A DNA stretch of 64,000 nt, taken from assembly GCA_018362895.1 (NCBI GenBank), contig JAHALR010000007.1, positions 1 to 64,000 on the forward strand, read 5' to 3'. The first letter of the stretch is position 1. Each line of letters starts with the position of its first letter. The stretch comes from Clostridium sp. (GTDB lineage: Bacteria; Cyanobacteriota; Vampirovibrionia; Gastranaerophilales; Gastranaerophilaceae). The notes beneath the pieces are model-generated. The model made no database searches and had not been told where the DNA came from. It was given only the letters and a program-made list of their open reading frames with translations. Below, piece after piece: positions 24,642 through 33,445 of this stretch. The position numbers and the translations under genes were made by a program.

Positions 24642-25876
24642 AAATAATTAATTACAGCACAATTGACGAAAACTTTTTTCAAAATATCGAATTTGAAACA
24701 ATTTCATCCGTAAATGAAATTGTCAAAAACGTAAAAATACAAAAAGACAAAGCATTGTTAGAATATACAAAAAAATTCGACTGTGAAATAAAAAACATAG
24801 AAGTAACAAAAGAAGAAATCAAACAAGCCTACCAAAATACCGACCAAAAGACAATAGAAGCAATAAAAACAGCTATAAAAAATGTCAAAGAATTTGCAGA
24901 AAAACAGCTTGCCTCAATATCACAGCTGGATACAGAAATAAACGGAGTAAAACTCGGCCACAGAATCATACCAATTGAAACAGCAGGATGTTACATTCCG
25001 GGAGGAAACTATCCTCTTCCCAGCACAGCTGTTATGACAATTGTTCCAGCCAAAACAGCCGGAGTGAAAAAAATAATTGCATGTTCTCCCAGAATAAAAG
25101 ATGTAACAATAGTTGCCTGTGATCTTGCAGGTGCTGATAAAATTTATAAAGTCGGAGGCGTCCAGGCAATAGCTGCTATGGCATACGGAACAGAGACAAT
25201 TGAAAAAACCGACAAAATCGTAGGACCCGGAAACAAATTCGTAACTGCTGCAAAAAAACAAGTATATGGAGAATGTGGAATAGATTTTCTTGCAGGCCCC
25301 TCGGAAGTACTTGTCATTGCTGATGAAACAGCAAACCCCAAATTTGTTGCAGCTGACCTTCTTGCCCAGTGTGAACATGACAAAGATGCACGAGCCTATC
25401 TTGTTTGTTTCTCACAGGAATTTGCTCAAAAAGTAGACAGTTATGCAAAAGAATTCTTAAAAATATTAAAAACAGCAGAAATAGCAAAAATATCATATGA
25501 AAAATCATATGCGGTTGTTGTCGATTCTTTAGAGCAGGCTGTTGAAATTTCAGAAAAAAGAGCACCGGAACATCTTGAAATATGCTTTGAAAATGCAGAA
25601 AGCTCCATAGAATTATTTAAGAATTATGGTTCTTTGTTCATAGGAAACTATTCGGCAGAAGTTTTTGGAGACTATTGTGCAGGAACTAATCACACACTTC
25701 CGACAAACAAGGTTTCAAGATATTCAGGAGGTTTGAGCGTATTTGATTTTATAAAAATCCAGACATATCAGTATGCCGACAAACAAGCAGCGCAAAAGCT
25801 TTCCGATACAGCTTCAATAATAGCTCAAAATGAAGGACTTTTCGCACACAAGCTCGCATCTGACATCAGAAGCTAA
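24638..25876 (+). CDS. hisD: Histidinol dehydrogenase
   Basis: HisD performs the last two steps of histidine synthesis, oxidising histidinol to histidine with NAD. The 412-residue protein shows GHRIIPIETAGCYIPGG, the glycine-rich KTDKIVGPGNKFVTAAK, AGPSEVLVIADE and LLAQCEHD with zinc ligands. The C-terminal GTNHTLPTNKVSRYSGG is also present. The GTG start overlaps the rnpA stop (GTGA). No other his genes are near, so it is an isolated pathway gene coupled to RNase P. Confidence 0.96.
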   Translation: MKIINYSTIDENFFQNIEFETISSVNEIVKNVKIQKDKALLEYTKKFDCEIKNIEVTKEEIKQAYQNTDQKTIEAIKTAIKNVKEFAEKQLASISQLDTEINGVKLGHRIIPIETAGCYIPGGNYPLPSTAVMTIVPAKTAGVKKIIACSPRIKDVTIVACDLAGADKIYKVGGVQAIAAMAYGTETIEKTDKIVGPGNKFVTAAKKQVYGECGIDFLAGPSEVLVIADETANPKFVAADLLAQCEHDKDARAYLVCFSQEFAQKVDSYAKEFLKILKTAEIAKISYEKSYAVVVDSLEQAVEISEKRAPEHLEICFENAESSIELFKNYGSLFIGNYSAEVFGDYCAGTNHTLPTNKVSRYSGGLSVFDFIKIQTYQYADKQAAQKLSDTASIIAQNEGLFAHKLASDIRS

Positions 25877-26619
25877 TCTTTCAAAAGTTCTTTCAGCTTT
25901 TCTTTATAAAAGCCTGTTATATCTATCAAGGCATGCAAAGTAAGAGACAGGATTTCAACCTCCTGTTTCCATTCGTTATAAGAACATTTCAAAGGAAGTG
26001 CAACAAGAGGATTGTTGGGAAAATCTCTGCAAATACCTGGTCTGTTTTCGTAATCAGTGCAAAGCCCGTCTTCACCAAGTTTAGGGCAGTGATAAAAATA
26101 GACCTCGGTCTGGTCTGAAAATTTTTCCTCAATCATTGCAATATAATCAGGATAAATTTTGCGAGGCTCTTCTTTATTTTCATAAGGAACAAACACACTT
26201 ATGAACTCCTGCGAAAATTTGTCACCATTTTTTGCACGTTTTTTCAACTCTTCATAAGAATATTCAGAACTTGCAAGACGACAGCAGCTTGTACATCTTC
26301 CGCAGGAAAAACATTGTCTTCTTTTTTCAATTAATTGTATTTTTTCATAAATATCTCTTGATATTTTATTTTCTAAACAATCAAGAGTAGATTCCTGCCA
26401 GAAACGATAACGACAGCCTTTAGGAAATTTTTGAAAAACATTTATACTGTTGAAATCTATCTCACAATCGCTTTTGCAATGATTGCATAAAGATTTGCGT
26501 TTTAAAGCATTAAGCTGCTTGTCTATTGCCTGCTGAGCATTCGAAAAAAGCTCTCTGTATATTTTTTTAGTTTTGATTATTTCGTTTTGTAAGGTATTCA
26601 TCACTATAATATAGCACAT
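25873..26619 (-). CDS. YkgJ-type cysteine-rich (zinc/iron-binding) protein
   Basis: The 248-residue soluble protein has a first Cys cluster (NHCKSDCEIDF, about 42-52). A central FSCGRCTSCC motif comes next, and CPKLGEDGLCTDYENRPGIC follows further on. The last two match the CxxCxxCC...C...RPxxCR pattern of the YkgJ family (also called UPF0153), thought to bind an Fe-S cluster or zinc. Its biological role is unknown. It converges on hisD with a 4-base overlap. Confidence 0.8.
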   Translation of the reverse strand: MCYIIVMNTLQNEIIKTKKIYRELFSNAQQAIDKQLNALKRKSLCNHCKSDCEIDFNSINVFQKFPKGCRYRFWQESTLDCLENKISRDIYEKIQLIEKRRQCFSCGRCTSCCRLASSEYSYEELKKRAKNGDKFSQEFISVFVPYENKEEPRKIYPDYIAMIEEKFSDQTEVYFYHCPKLGEDGLCTDYENRPGICRDFPNNPLVALPLKCSYNEWKQEVEILSLTLHALIDITGFYKEKLKELLKD

Positions 26620-26668
26620 TAATAAAAATTGAGATAAAATTAATTACAATGGATGGGGAGACGGAATT

Positions 26669-28438
26669 TTGAAAAGAATACAACAATTATCAAGACAATT
26701 AATAAACCAAATTGCAGCAGGAGAGGTCATTGAAAGACCTGCATCGGTTGTAAAAGAGCTTGTTGAAAACTCTATCGATGCAGGTGCAACAAGAATTGAA
26801 GTAGAAATAAGCAAAGATTGTCTGGACATAAGAGTTTCAGACAACGGTTCAGGTATTCACCCGGAGGACATTGAGCTGGCTTTTTCAAAACATGCCACAA
26901 GCAAAATATCAAACGCAGATGATCTTTTTGATATTCACACAATGGGGTTTCGAGGTGAAGCACTGGCAAGTATTATATCAATTGCAAAAGTAATCTGCAC
27001 CACACGTACAAAAGAGCTTGAAACAGGCATGAAGGTTGAATGTGCAGAATCCAATGTAAAAAAAGCACCATGCGGATGTGCAGTGGGTACGACAATGGAA
27101 ATAAAAGAACTTTTTTATAACACGCCTGTCCGCCAAAAGTTTTTAAAATCAGAAAGAGTAGAACTGTCATATATTGCAGAAATTCTTCAAAGCATAGCAA
27201 TAGCAAATCCAAGCGTTTCCATTACCTTGATTAATGAAGGAAAAACCCCTATCAAGACATCTGGAAGCGGTGATTTGTTGTGTGTTTTAACTGAAATATA
27301 TTCAAATTCAATAGCATCAGAACTCAAAAAAGTAAACAAAGCTGACGAACTATCGAAAATATCCGTAACAGGCTATTGCTCAACACCTGATTTTACACGT
27401 TCAACAAAAAAATCCATATATGTTTTTGTAAACAACAGAGTAGTAAAATGCCCTGTGATTTTAAAAGCAATAGACACCGCATACAAAAATATGCTGCCTA
27501 ACGGAAAATATCCGTTCGTATGTATAAATCTTGAAATTCAGCCTAAAGATGTTGATGTAAATGTACACCCTACAAAAAAAGAAGTAAGATACCAGAATCC
27601 GAATCAAATCTTCAACTTTATATACAGTGCAATTCTTGACGCACTTTCTTCTTTCAAACAACAAGAAACTCACACGGTTTCAGAAACAATCATACCTTTT
27701 GCAAAAAACTACAATACAATCACTGACGAAAATATAAAAGAAGACCCGCAAGAGGAAGACACAGTTTACGTTTCTCAGCAAAAATTTGAGGAAATAAAAG
27801 AAACAAACACAAAACAGTTTGAACTCAACGTAAAACAAATTGACCTTAATTTGCCCCAAACAGCAGAGGTTGAAGAAACAATAAATATAATCGGCCAATA
27901 CAGAAATACATATATTATTTTTGAAGAAAACACTGAACTGAAAATTGTTGACCAGCATATTGCAGATGAAAGATTCATATTTGAAAAACTTACAAAAGAT
28001 TTAGAAACAAAAGAAATCCCGTCCCAACTTCTTCTAATCTCAGACATATTAGAACTTGAACCTGCCGATGTTACGCTTATTTGTGAAAACAGTGATAAAC
28101 TGAAACGTTTCGGATTTGGAATAGAACAAATTTCAGAAAAAGAAATCGTGTTCAAAAAGATTCCTCAGGTTATTTCACACGTAAAAACAAAAGACATAAT
28201 ATCAGACCTCTTAGAGAATCTTCACGGTGATTTAAACAATATCGAAGAAAAAATGCTTGTTACAATGTCATGCAAAGCAGCAGTCAAAGCAGGAGCAGAA
28301 CTTAATTTGTGGCAAATGGAAGATTTGATAAAAAAATGGAAAACAACAAAAATGCCATATACCTGCCCGCACGGAAGACCGATTGTACACAGTTTTTCTG
28401 AAAAAGAAATTGCCTCCTTCTTTCATAGAAATGCTTGA
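26669..28438 (+). CDS. mutL: DNA mismatch repair protein MutL
   Basis: MutL links mismatch recognition by MutS to strand incision and removal. The 589-residue protein has the N-terminal GHKL ATPase (INQIAAGEVIERPASV, ELVENSIDAGA, DNGSGI, TMGFRGEAL) and VNVHPTKKEVRY. A variable linker follows, then a C-terminal dimer domain. That domain carries DQHIADERFIFE, a variant of the DQHAx2Ex4E endonuclease motif, plus SCKAAVKAG and CPHGRP. It is therefore probably a nicking MutL, with Ile in place of the Ala. The start is TTG at 26669 after ATGGGGAG. Confidence 0.95.
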   Translation: MKRIQQLSRQLINQIAAGEVIERPASVVKELVENSIDAGATRIEVEISKDCLDIRVSDNGSGIHPEDIELAFSKHATSKISNADDLFDIHTMGFRGEALASIISIAKVICTTRTKELETGMKVECAESNVKKAPCGCAVGTTMEIKELFYNTPVRQKFLKSERVELSYIAEILQSIAIANPSVSITLINEGKTPIKTSGSGDLLCVLTEIYSNSIASELKKVNKADELSKISVTGYCSTPDFTRSTKKSIYVFVNNRVVKCPVILKAIDTAYKNMLPNGKYPFVCINLEIQPKDVDVNVHPTKKEVRYQNPNQIFNFIYSAILDALSSFKQQETHTVSETIIPFAKNYNTITDENIKEDPQEEDTVYVSQQKFEEIKETNTKQFELNVKQIDLNLPQTAEVEETINIIGQYRNTYIIFEENTELKIVDQHIADERFIFEKLTKDLETKEIPSQLLLISDILELEPADVTLICENSDKLKRFGFGIEQISEKEIVFKKIPQVISHVKTKDIISDLLENLHGDLNNIEEKMLVTMSCKAAVKAGAELNLWQMEDLIKKWKTTKMPYTCPHGRPIVHSFSEKEIASFFHRNA

Positions 28439-28533
28439 TTTATATTAACAATTGTAAACACTCCTGAAATTTCTCATGGAAAAATGTTTTTATATATATA
28501 GCAATAAAAATAAACATGAGTTAAAATAATACA

Positions 28534-28707
28534 ATGAAGAAAGTAATAGACATTACGGAAATTCTTGAGCAGGAAAAAGCCGAAGTCCGCCCCCAAACGG
28601 CTCCGGAACCTAAGCTTGAGAAAGCAACAAACCCTATATTTAAGAAACTTGCACAGTTTCAACATTCCAAGCTGTCTAAAAAATTTGATATTAATGATTT
28701 AATATAA
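28534..28707 (+). CDS. Small hypothetical protein (57 aa)
   Basis: The ATG at 28534 opens a 57-residue frame (KKVIDITEILEQEKAEV at the start, KLSKKFDINDLI at the end). It is charged, probably helical and without membrane segments. It ends 3 bases before the next gene and lies in the mutL-to-prmC run, which suggests co-translation. I recognise no family. Confidence 0.5.
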   Translation: MKKVIDITEILEQEKAEVRPQTAPEPKLEKATNPIFKKLAQFQHSKLSKKFDINDLI

Positions 28708-28710
28708 ATT

Positions 28711-29241
28711 ATGTATTATTTAAAAAATACACTGTTTTTGGATTTGACTAAAAATCAGAAAGCTGCACTTTTCAGCTTTCTGAAAAGTTTTGTAAAAAAA
28801 CATTGTGAAAAATCCTCTGACGACATTCTCGACTTATTCATTCAGGATGAACAGTATTATTACGAAGTTAACAACCCTCATTTTGAATGGATAATTGAAC
28901 TTTTCGAAAATGAAAAATTCTTGAAAGAATTGAAAGTATTAATAAAAGAAAATCTCAAACAGCTCGAGCTTAAAGAAGCACAAAAGCCTTATATTGAAAA
29001 ACAAAAACAACTTGCAAAAGAACAGAGAAAAAAAGCTTCTGAACTCAAAATGTCAAAAGAGAAACCAACAAAAAAACAGATTTATTATTATGATAAACTG
29101 TGTAAACAATATAAAATAGAAAAAGAAGATATATCAGAAAAATCGAGATTAGATTTAAAAAATATAATAGGGAAGATTTTAGAGGATGCAGAATCAAAGA
29201 TATCTCCAGAAAAAGGATTTGATAAACTTATACAGGAATAA
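28711..29241 (+). CDS. Hypothetical helical protein (176 aa)
   Basis: The 176-residue protein is Lys/Glu-rich. Residues 1-80 look globular (LFLDLTKNQKAALFSFL). A coiled-coil-like segment follows (about 80-125). The C-terminal helical motif (KPTKKQIYYYDKLCKQY, then EDISEKSRLDLKNII) resembles small SAP-like or helix-extended-loop domains. The last 56 bases overlap prmC in another frame. Function is unknown. Coupling to prmC is only positional. Confidence 0.65.
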   Translation: MYYLKNTLFLDLTKNQKAALFSFLKSFVKKHCEKSSDDILDLFIQDEQYYYEVNNPHFEWIIELFENEKFLKELKVLIKENLKQLELKEAQKPYIEKQKQLAKEQRKKASELKMSKEKPTKKQIYYYDKLCKQYKIEKEDISEKSRLDLKNIIGKILEDAESKISPEKGFDKLIQE

Positions 29242-30049
29242 CGGCTTTGATAAAAACGAAGCAGAAGCAGAAATAAGCTTTGCTGTTGAAATAATAAGCG
29301 GATTGACCCAAAAGGATCTGATTCTGGGAATCATGCCTGACCCCTCAGACTTGAAAAAGCTGAAAGAAACAATAGAGCGAAGAGTCTCAACAAGAGAACC
29401 GATTGCACAAATTCTCGGTAAAACATTTTTTATGGGACAAAAATTTGATGTAACAAAAGATACACTGATTCCCAGACCGGAAACAGAACTGCTTGTTAGA
29501 ACAGCAGTAAAAATCATAAAAGAAAAAGATTTCAAACAAATTCTGGACATAGGCACAGGCTCAGGCTGTGTCGCCTGCATGACCGCAAAATTGACATCAG
29601 CTCAGGTGCTCGGTATAGACATTTCAAATGAAGCACTCAAAATAGCACTGAACAATGCAATGCATCTCGACTTGATGAACAAAGCTCTTTTCAGAAAGTC
29701 TGATCTGTTTGCAAAAATCAGAGAAGAAGAAAAATTCGACATGATAATCTCGAATCCTCCTTATATTCCTCCACAGGAAAAAGAGAATCTTCAAGTAGAA
29801 GTCAAAGAATATGAGCCATACAGTGCACTTTTCACTCAAGATGAAAAAGGACTTGAATTTTACAAAAAAATATCAGAACAAGCCAAAAACTACTTGAATT
29901 CGCAGGGCTGGCTTCTTTTTGAAGCCGGAATAGGACAAGCTGATGATATTCTAAAAATCATGGAAAAAAACAACTTTTCAAGCCTTCAGGTTCACAAAGA
30001 CGTTTCTGGCACAGAACGTGTCATAGCAGGATGTTTAAACTCGTTATAA
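29186..30049 (+). CDS. prmC: Release factor glutamine methyltransferase PrmC (HemK)
   Basis: PrmC methylates the Gln of the GGQ motif in peptide-release factors RF1 and RF2. The 287-residue protein has an N-terminal helical substrate-binding domain. A class I methyltransferase domain follows: IPRPETELLV, the SAM loop ILDIGTGSGCVA and the catalytic IISNPPYIP. The start overlaps the previous gene by 56 bases. It is kept because the family needs this N-terminal region and an AGAGG lies just before the ATG. Confidence 0.92.
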   Translation: MQNQRYLQKKDLINLYRNNGFDKNEAEAEISFAVEIISGLTQKDLILGIMPDPSDLKKLKETIERRVSTREPIAQILGKTFFMGQKFDVTKDTLIPRPETELLVRTAVKIIKEKDFKQILDIGTGSGCVACMTAKLTSAQVLGIDISNEALKIALNNAMHLDLMNKALFRKSDLFAKIREEEKFDMIISNPPYIPPQEKENLQVEVKEYEPYSALFTQDEKGLEFYKKISEQAKNYLNSQGWLLFEAGIGQADDILKIMEKNNFSSLQVHKDVSGTERVIAGCLNSL

Positions 30050-30056
30050 AAAACAC

Positions 30057-30112
30057 TTGCTTTTTCAAAACTATATGTGTATAATAATTTTATTAGGAAT
30101 GATTCTTAATAA
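30057..30112 (+). promoter_or_regulatory. Reverse rubrerythrin promoter with overlapping palindromic operator
   Basis: TTGCTT (30057-30062) and a perfect TATAAT (30080-30085) are spaced 17 bases apart. From 30090 to 30112 lies an 11-1-11 palindrome, TTATTAGGAAT and ATTCTTAATAA around a central G, with only one mismatched pair. It covers the expected transcription start. Shape and size fit a Fur/PerR-family box, and PerR control of reverse rubrerythrin is known in clostridia. The regulator here is inferred. Confidence 0.7.
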
Positions 30113-30157
30113 GGGTCGTCCAAAAGTGAATTATGGTAATTATGAAAGAGGTAAATT

Positions 30158-30709
30158 ATGGCAAAATTTGTATGTTCAGTTTGCGGATATGTACACGAAG
30201 GAGATACACCACCGGCAAAATGCCCTATGTGCGGTGTAGGCCCTGAAAAATTTAATAAAGTTGAAGAAGGTGCTGGCGTAACTGGCTGGGCTGACGAACA
30301 CAGAATCGGTGTTGGTGCAGATGTTGATGCAGAAGTTAAACAGGGATTGAAAGATCATTTTCTCGGCGAATGTACTGAAGTAGGTATGTACCTTGCTATG
30401 AGCAGACAAGCTGACAGAGAAGGATATCCTGAAGTTGCTGAAGCTTACAAAAGAATCGCTTTTGAAGAAGCAGAACATGCTGCAAAATTTGCTGAATTGT
30501 TAGGTGAAGTTGTTACAAATTCAACAAAGAAAAACCTTGAAATGCGTGTTGAAGCTGAATCTGGTGCTTGTGCAGCTAAAAAAGCTATCGCTTCAAGAGC
30601 AAAAGAACTCAATCTTGATGCTATTCATGACACAGTACACGAAATGTGCAAAGACGAAGCTCGCCATGGACAAGCTTTCCAAGGATTGCTTAAAAGATAT
30701 TTCTCATAA
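30158..30709 (+). CDS. Reverse rubrerythrin
   Basis: The 183-residue protein has the rubredoxin-like domain at the N-terminus (FVCSVCGYVHEG, then CPMCGVG, residues 5-28) instead of the C-terminus. A ferritin-like di-iron domain follows, with EVGMYLAM, EEAEHAAKF, AESGACAAKK and DEARHG supplying Glu/His ligands. This is the reverse rubrerythrin arrangement known from anaerobes, where it reduces hydrogen peroxide and oxygen with electrons from NADH-dependent partners. It implies an anaerobic lifestyle with peroxide defence. GAGG precedes the ATG. Confidence 0.93.
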   Translation: MAKFVCSVCGYVHEGDTPPAKCPMCGVGPEKFNKVEEGAGVTGWADEHRIGVGADVDAEVKQGLKDHFLGECTEVGMYLAMSRQADREGYPEVAEAYKRIAFEEAEHAAKFAELLGEVVTNSTKKNLEMRVEAESGACAAKKAIASRAKELNLDAIHDTVHEMCKDEARHGQAFQGLLKRYFS

Positions 30710-30727
30710 ATTCCTTCCTTATGAGAC

Positions 30728-30753
30728 AAAGCCCTTCAACATTGAAGGGCTTT
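30728..30753. terminator. Terminator after reverse rubrerythrin
   Basis: AAAGCCCTTCA (30728-30738) pairs with TGAAGGGCTTT (30743-30753), followed by a T run. It may also serve the convergent gene ending at 30752. Confidence 0.9.
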
Positions 30754-31651
30754 ATTTTTTATCCTGTTTTTCTCTTTTGTCAATAATAGCTTCAAACTGA
30801 GCTAAAGTTTCCGCTCCAACAGTCTGCTCAAGTGCTGCTCTTTTTGAAAGATAATCAGACCTCAACTTACTCTGAGTATTTAATGCAGTTCTGTAATATG
30901 CATCTACCATAATAATCTGATCATCAGTTAGATCCTGAGAATTCATAAAGGCTTTACGCCTTTTTGCAACCAGATCATCAGACCTGATTAAAGATTCTCT
31001 TGCCGTCATATAATCAAAATAATAATTCACAATTTTTCTCTGAAGCTCTTCAATTTTTCGAATAAGCACAACCATATCCGCATCATTAACTTTAGAAAAT
31101 TTATAGTTTAAATCTTTGTCATCAACAGACATTGTACCAAGCACGCTGCTGCCCATAATGGCAGAAATAGCTCCGATTGGATTTCCTACGCCTATACCTG
31201 CAAGACTGCCCACAGTGGAAATAGGCTGTATGATTTTTTTAACAATACTTTCTTTGGGCTTATCTTCATCAGGATTTGACAATTTATAAACAATAAATTT
31301 AACTGTTTCACTATTCTGAGCAGCACCAATCCATAAAAGCTTGATATCCTCCAGCACGTCGTTTGCAGTAAGTTCGCCGTCATCACTGATTTCTTTTGCA
31401 ATTTTCTTAAGACTCAAATCAGCATATGTAATATTCTTTACTGCCTCACTTGTTTTATCTATATTTGCTTCTTTTGAATTAAGCTTCTTATCACTTTGCG
31501 AAACTTTATAAGCCTTTTCCGGTTTTGTACCGATACCCAATCTATACGCAGGCTCTTTTGGTGCATTCAATTCTTCGAGAGTAATTGAAAAAGCCGGAGC
31601 AGTTGTTAGTAATATTATAAGAGAAACAAGCATAAAACTATTTTTCTTCAT
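30752..31651 (-). CDS. Secreted helical protein, paralogue of its upstream neighbour
   Basis: The start at 31651 is chosen because AAAGGAG lies at the right distance and a signal peptide follows at once (KKNSFMLVSLIILLTTAPAFS). An upstream start would put 18 residues before it. The 299-residue product shares segments with the gene at 31638-32477: LEDIKLLWIGAAQNSETVKF, then IEELQRKIVNYYFDYM. A central Gly/Ile/Ala-rich stretch looks weakly membrane-seeking. The C-terminal helices (ALNTQSKLRSDYLSKRAALE) recall TolC-type periplasmic helices, but there is no barrel. Function unknown. It overlaps the upstream gene by 14 bases. Confidence 0.75.
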   Translation of the reverse strand: MKKNSFMLVSLIILLTTAPAFSITLEELNAPKEPAYRLGIGTKPEKAYKVSQSDKKLNSKEANIDKTSEAVKNITYADLSLKKIAKEISDDGELTANDVLEDIKLLWIGAAQNSETVKFIVYKLSNPDEDKPKESIVKKIIQPISTVGSLAGIGVGNPIGAISAIMGSSVLGTMSVDDKDLNYKFSKVNDADMVVLIRKIEELQRKIVNYYFDYMTARESLIRSDDLVAKRRKAFMNSQDLTDDQIIMVDAYYRTALNTQSKLRSDYLSKRAALEQTVGAETLAQFEAIIDKREKQDKK

Positions 31652-32477
31652 TCTTGTCTCCTTTCTTAATAACATTTTTTGAAAACAGTTCGTTTTTGAA
31701 TGCATATTGATAAAGATTCAAATTCTCTACTGTTTTTTTACCGGCAAGTCTTTCAAGATCCATTTGATATTTTCTGGCTTCTTTCATAAGCCGGAACTCT
31801 TCAAACATCAAATCATCATATAATGCGGAGGAAACAATAATCTCCATTTGATTGTCACTTTTCAGTGCCTGAGCATAATTTTTATTATATAAAACAAGTC
31901 TTTGACGGGTATCTTTTATCTGGTTAAGAACCATTTTATAGTTGTAATAAGTATTTATTATCTGATCCTGCAAAGACTCAATCATGCCGGCAAGCTCAAT
32001 CAGCTCTGTGTCGGTAAGTGGCATTTCTTTTGGGTTGTTAGCTTTTGCAATATAATTATTAGCCAATCTGCCTGTTGCATAAGAAGCAGACTGAACCATA
32101 TAATTGGCCCCAAACATTGCAGGGATAAAAGAAGCTCCGTTCACAAGAGCAGAAACAGATTTTGCAAGAATAGAAGAATGATATCTTTGCTGATTTGGAG
32201 GAACAGACAGTTTTTTCATTGCAAATTTAATTATGTTGTTATTTTCAACAGTTGCTTTCCAAAGAGCATCAATATCTTCAAGATCTTTTTGCTGTTGAAG
32301 TTTTACCAACCCTTTCAGAGCCGTATCTTCATCAATAGTAAGCTCTTTTTCATCCTTTACTACTTTGGGCTTATATTGAATTTCATTTTTTTTGACTCCG
32401 TCAAGCCCTATTTCCTGGGCAAAAACTGTGTTTGTCAGATAAAATAATATAATAAAAAATGATAATAAATTCTTCAT
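31638..32477 (-). CDS. Secreted helical protein, first of a tandem pair
   Basis: The 279-residue protein has a signal peptide (KNLLSFFIILFYLTNTVFA). The exported part is mostly helical. Matching segments with the downstream paralogue are LEDIDALWKATVENNNIIKF and IESLQDQIINTYYNYKM, so the two arose by duplication. A hydrophobic middle (ALVNGASFIPAMFGANYM) may contact a membrane. The C-terminal helix pair resembles TolC/outer-membrane-efflux periplasmic helices in rhythm only. The two genes overlap and form an operon. Role unknown, periplasmic or envelope-associated by inference. Confidence 0.75.
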   Translation of the reverse strand: MKNLLSFFIILFYLTNTVFAQEIGLDGVKKNEIQYKPKVVKDEKELTIDEDTALKGLVKLQQQKDLEDIDALWKATVENNNIIKFAMKKLSVPPNQQRYHSSILAKSVSALVNGASFIPAMFGANYMVQSASYATGRLANNYIAKANNPKEMPLTDTELIELAGMIESLQDQIINTYYNYKMVLNQIKDTRQRLVLYNKNYAQALKSDNQMEIIVSSALYDDLMFEEFRLMKEARKYQMDLERLAGKKTVENLNLYQYAFKNELFSKNVIKKGDKNEEK

Positions 32478-32574
32478 ACATGTACTTTATAGCACACATA
32501 AATCAGGGAAGAAAATTTCTTTTAATTATTGTAAAATAAAGTAAAATAAATCAAAAAAACGGAGAGCAGATTTT

Positions 32575-33372
32575 ATGATAGAAAACATTCTTAAAGAAAT
32601 TGCACAGGCTTATTCTAAAATTGACTCTGTATATGCTGTTGTGTTATCAGGCTCCAGGACCTCTCAACAAAGCGATGAGCTTTCAGACTATGATATTTAT
32701 GTATATTCGGACAAAGAAATACCTGTTGATTTTAGAACAGAACTGGCAAAAAAATATTCGGATAATTATGAAATTGACAACAGATATTTTGAAACAGGTG
32801 ATGAATGGAATTTGAGAGATTATCCTGACGGCCTCGATTTTATGTTCCGTGACCCAAAATGGATTGAAGGAGGCATTGAAAATGTATGGACCAAACACAA
32901 TGCTTCTTTGGGCTATACAACCTGTTTTTTACATAATGTTTACACTTCAAAAATACTGTATGACAAAAACGGCTGGTTTTTAAATCTACAAAACAAATTG
33001 AGTGCACCATACCCGAAAGAATTGAAATCAAATATTCTTAAAAAGAATATGATGCTTTTGAAAGACAAAGAAAGTGCTTCTTTTCTACAACAAATAGAAA
33101 ATGCAGTAAAAAGAAATGATATAATAAGCATTCAACATAGAACAACAGCATTCCTTGCCTGTTACTTTGATATTATTTTCGCGCTTAATGAAGTATTTCA
33201 CCCCGGAGAAAAAAGACTGATTAACTTTGTAAGAACAAGATGCAAAATAATTCCAGAAAAATTTGAAGAAAATTTAGAAAAACTGTTTAACGCAAAAAAT
33301 AATGAAAAAGTTGAAATATTGAATGACATGGTTATCAATCTAAAAAAAATACTGCCTGATATGACTAAATAG
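32575..33372 (+). CDS. Nucleotidyltransferase-fold protein with DUF4037-like C-terminus
   Basis: The 265-residue protein begins with a minimal nucleotidyltransferase fold. LSGSRTSQQSDELSDYDIYV holds the GS and two catalytic Asp residues (D-x-D type), and DFMFRDPKWI may supply the third acidic position. The rest is helical and matches my memory of the DUF4037 family, found with such domains in aminoglycoside-nucleotidyltransferase-like proteins. The substrate is unknown. GGAGAG precedes the ATG. Confidence 0.75.
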   Translation: MIENILKEIAQAYSKIDSVYAVVLSGSRTSQQSDELSDYDIYVYSDKEIPVDFRTELAKKYSDNYEIDNRYFETGDEWNLRDYPDGLDFMFRDPKWIEGGIENVWTKHNASLGYTTCFLHNVYTSKILYDKNGWFLNLQNKLSAPYPKELKSNILKKNMMLLKDKESASFLQQIENAVKRNDIISIQHRTTAFLACYFDIIFALNEVFHPGEKRLINFVRTRCKIIPEKFEENLEKLFNAKNNEKVEILNDMVINLKKILPDMTK

Positions 33373-33445
33373 TTTGATGATTAAAAACAGAACAAACCCT
33401 TAATAAAATAATTAAGAAAAACACATTAAAAACTAAGGGGGAAAA

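Noticed and set aside
31652..31705. Upstream start for the second secreted paralogue
   Set aside because: It would place 18 polar residues before a clear signal peptide, and the AAAGGAG site fits the internal ATG at 31651.
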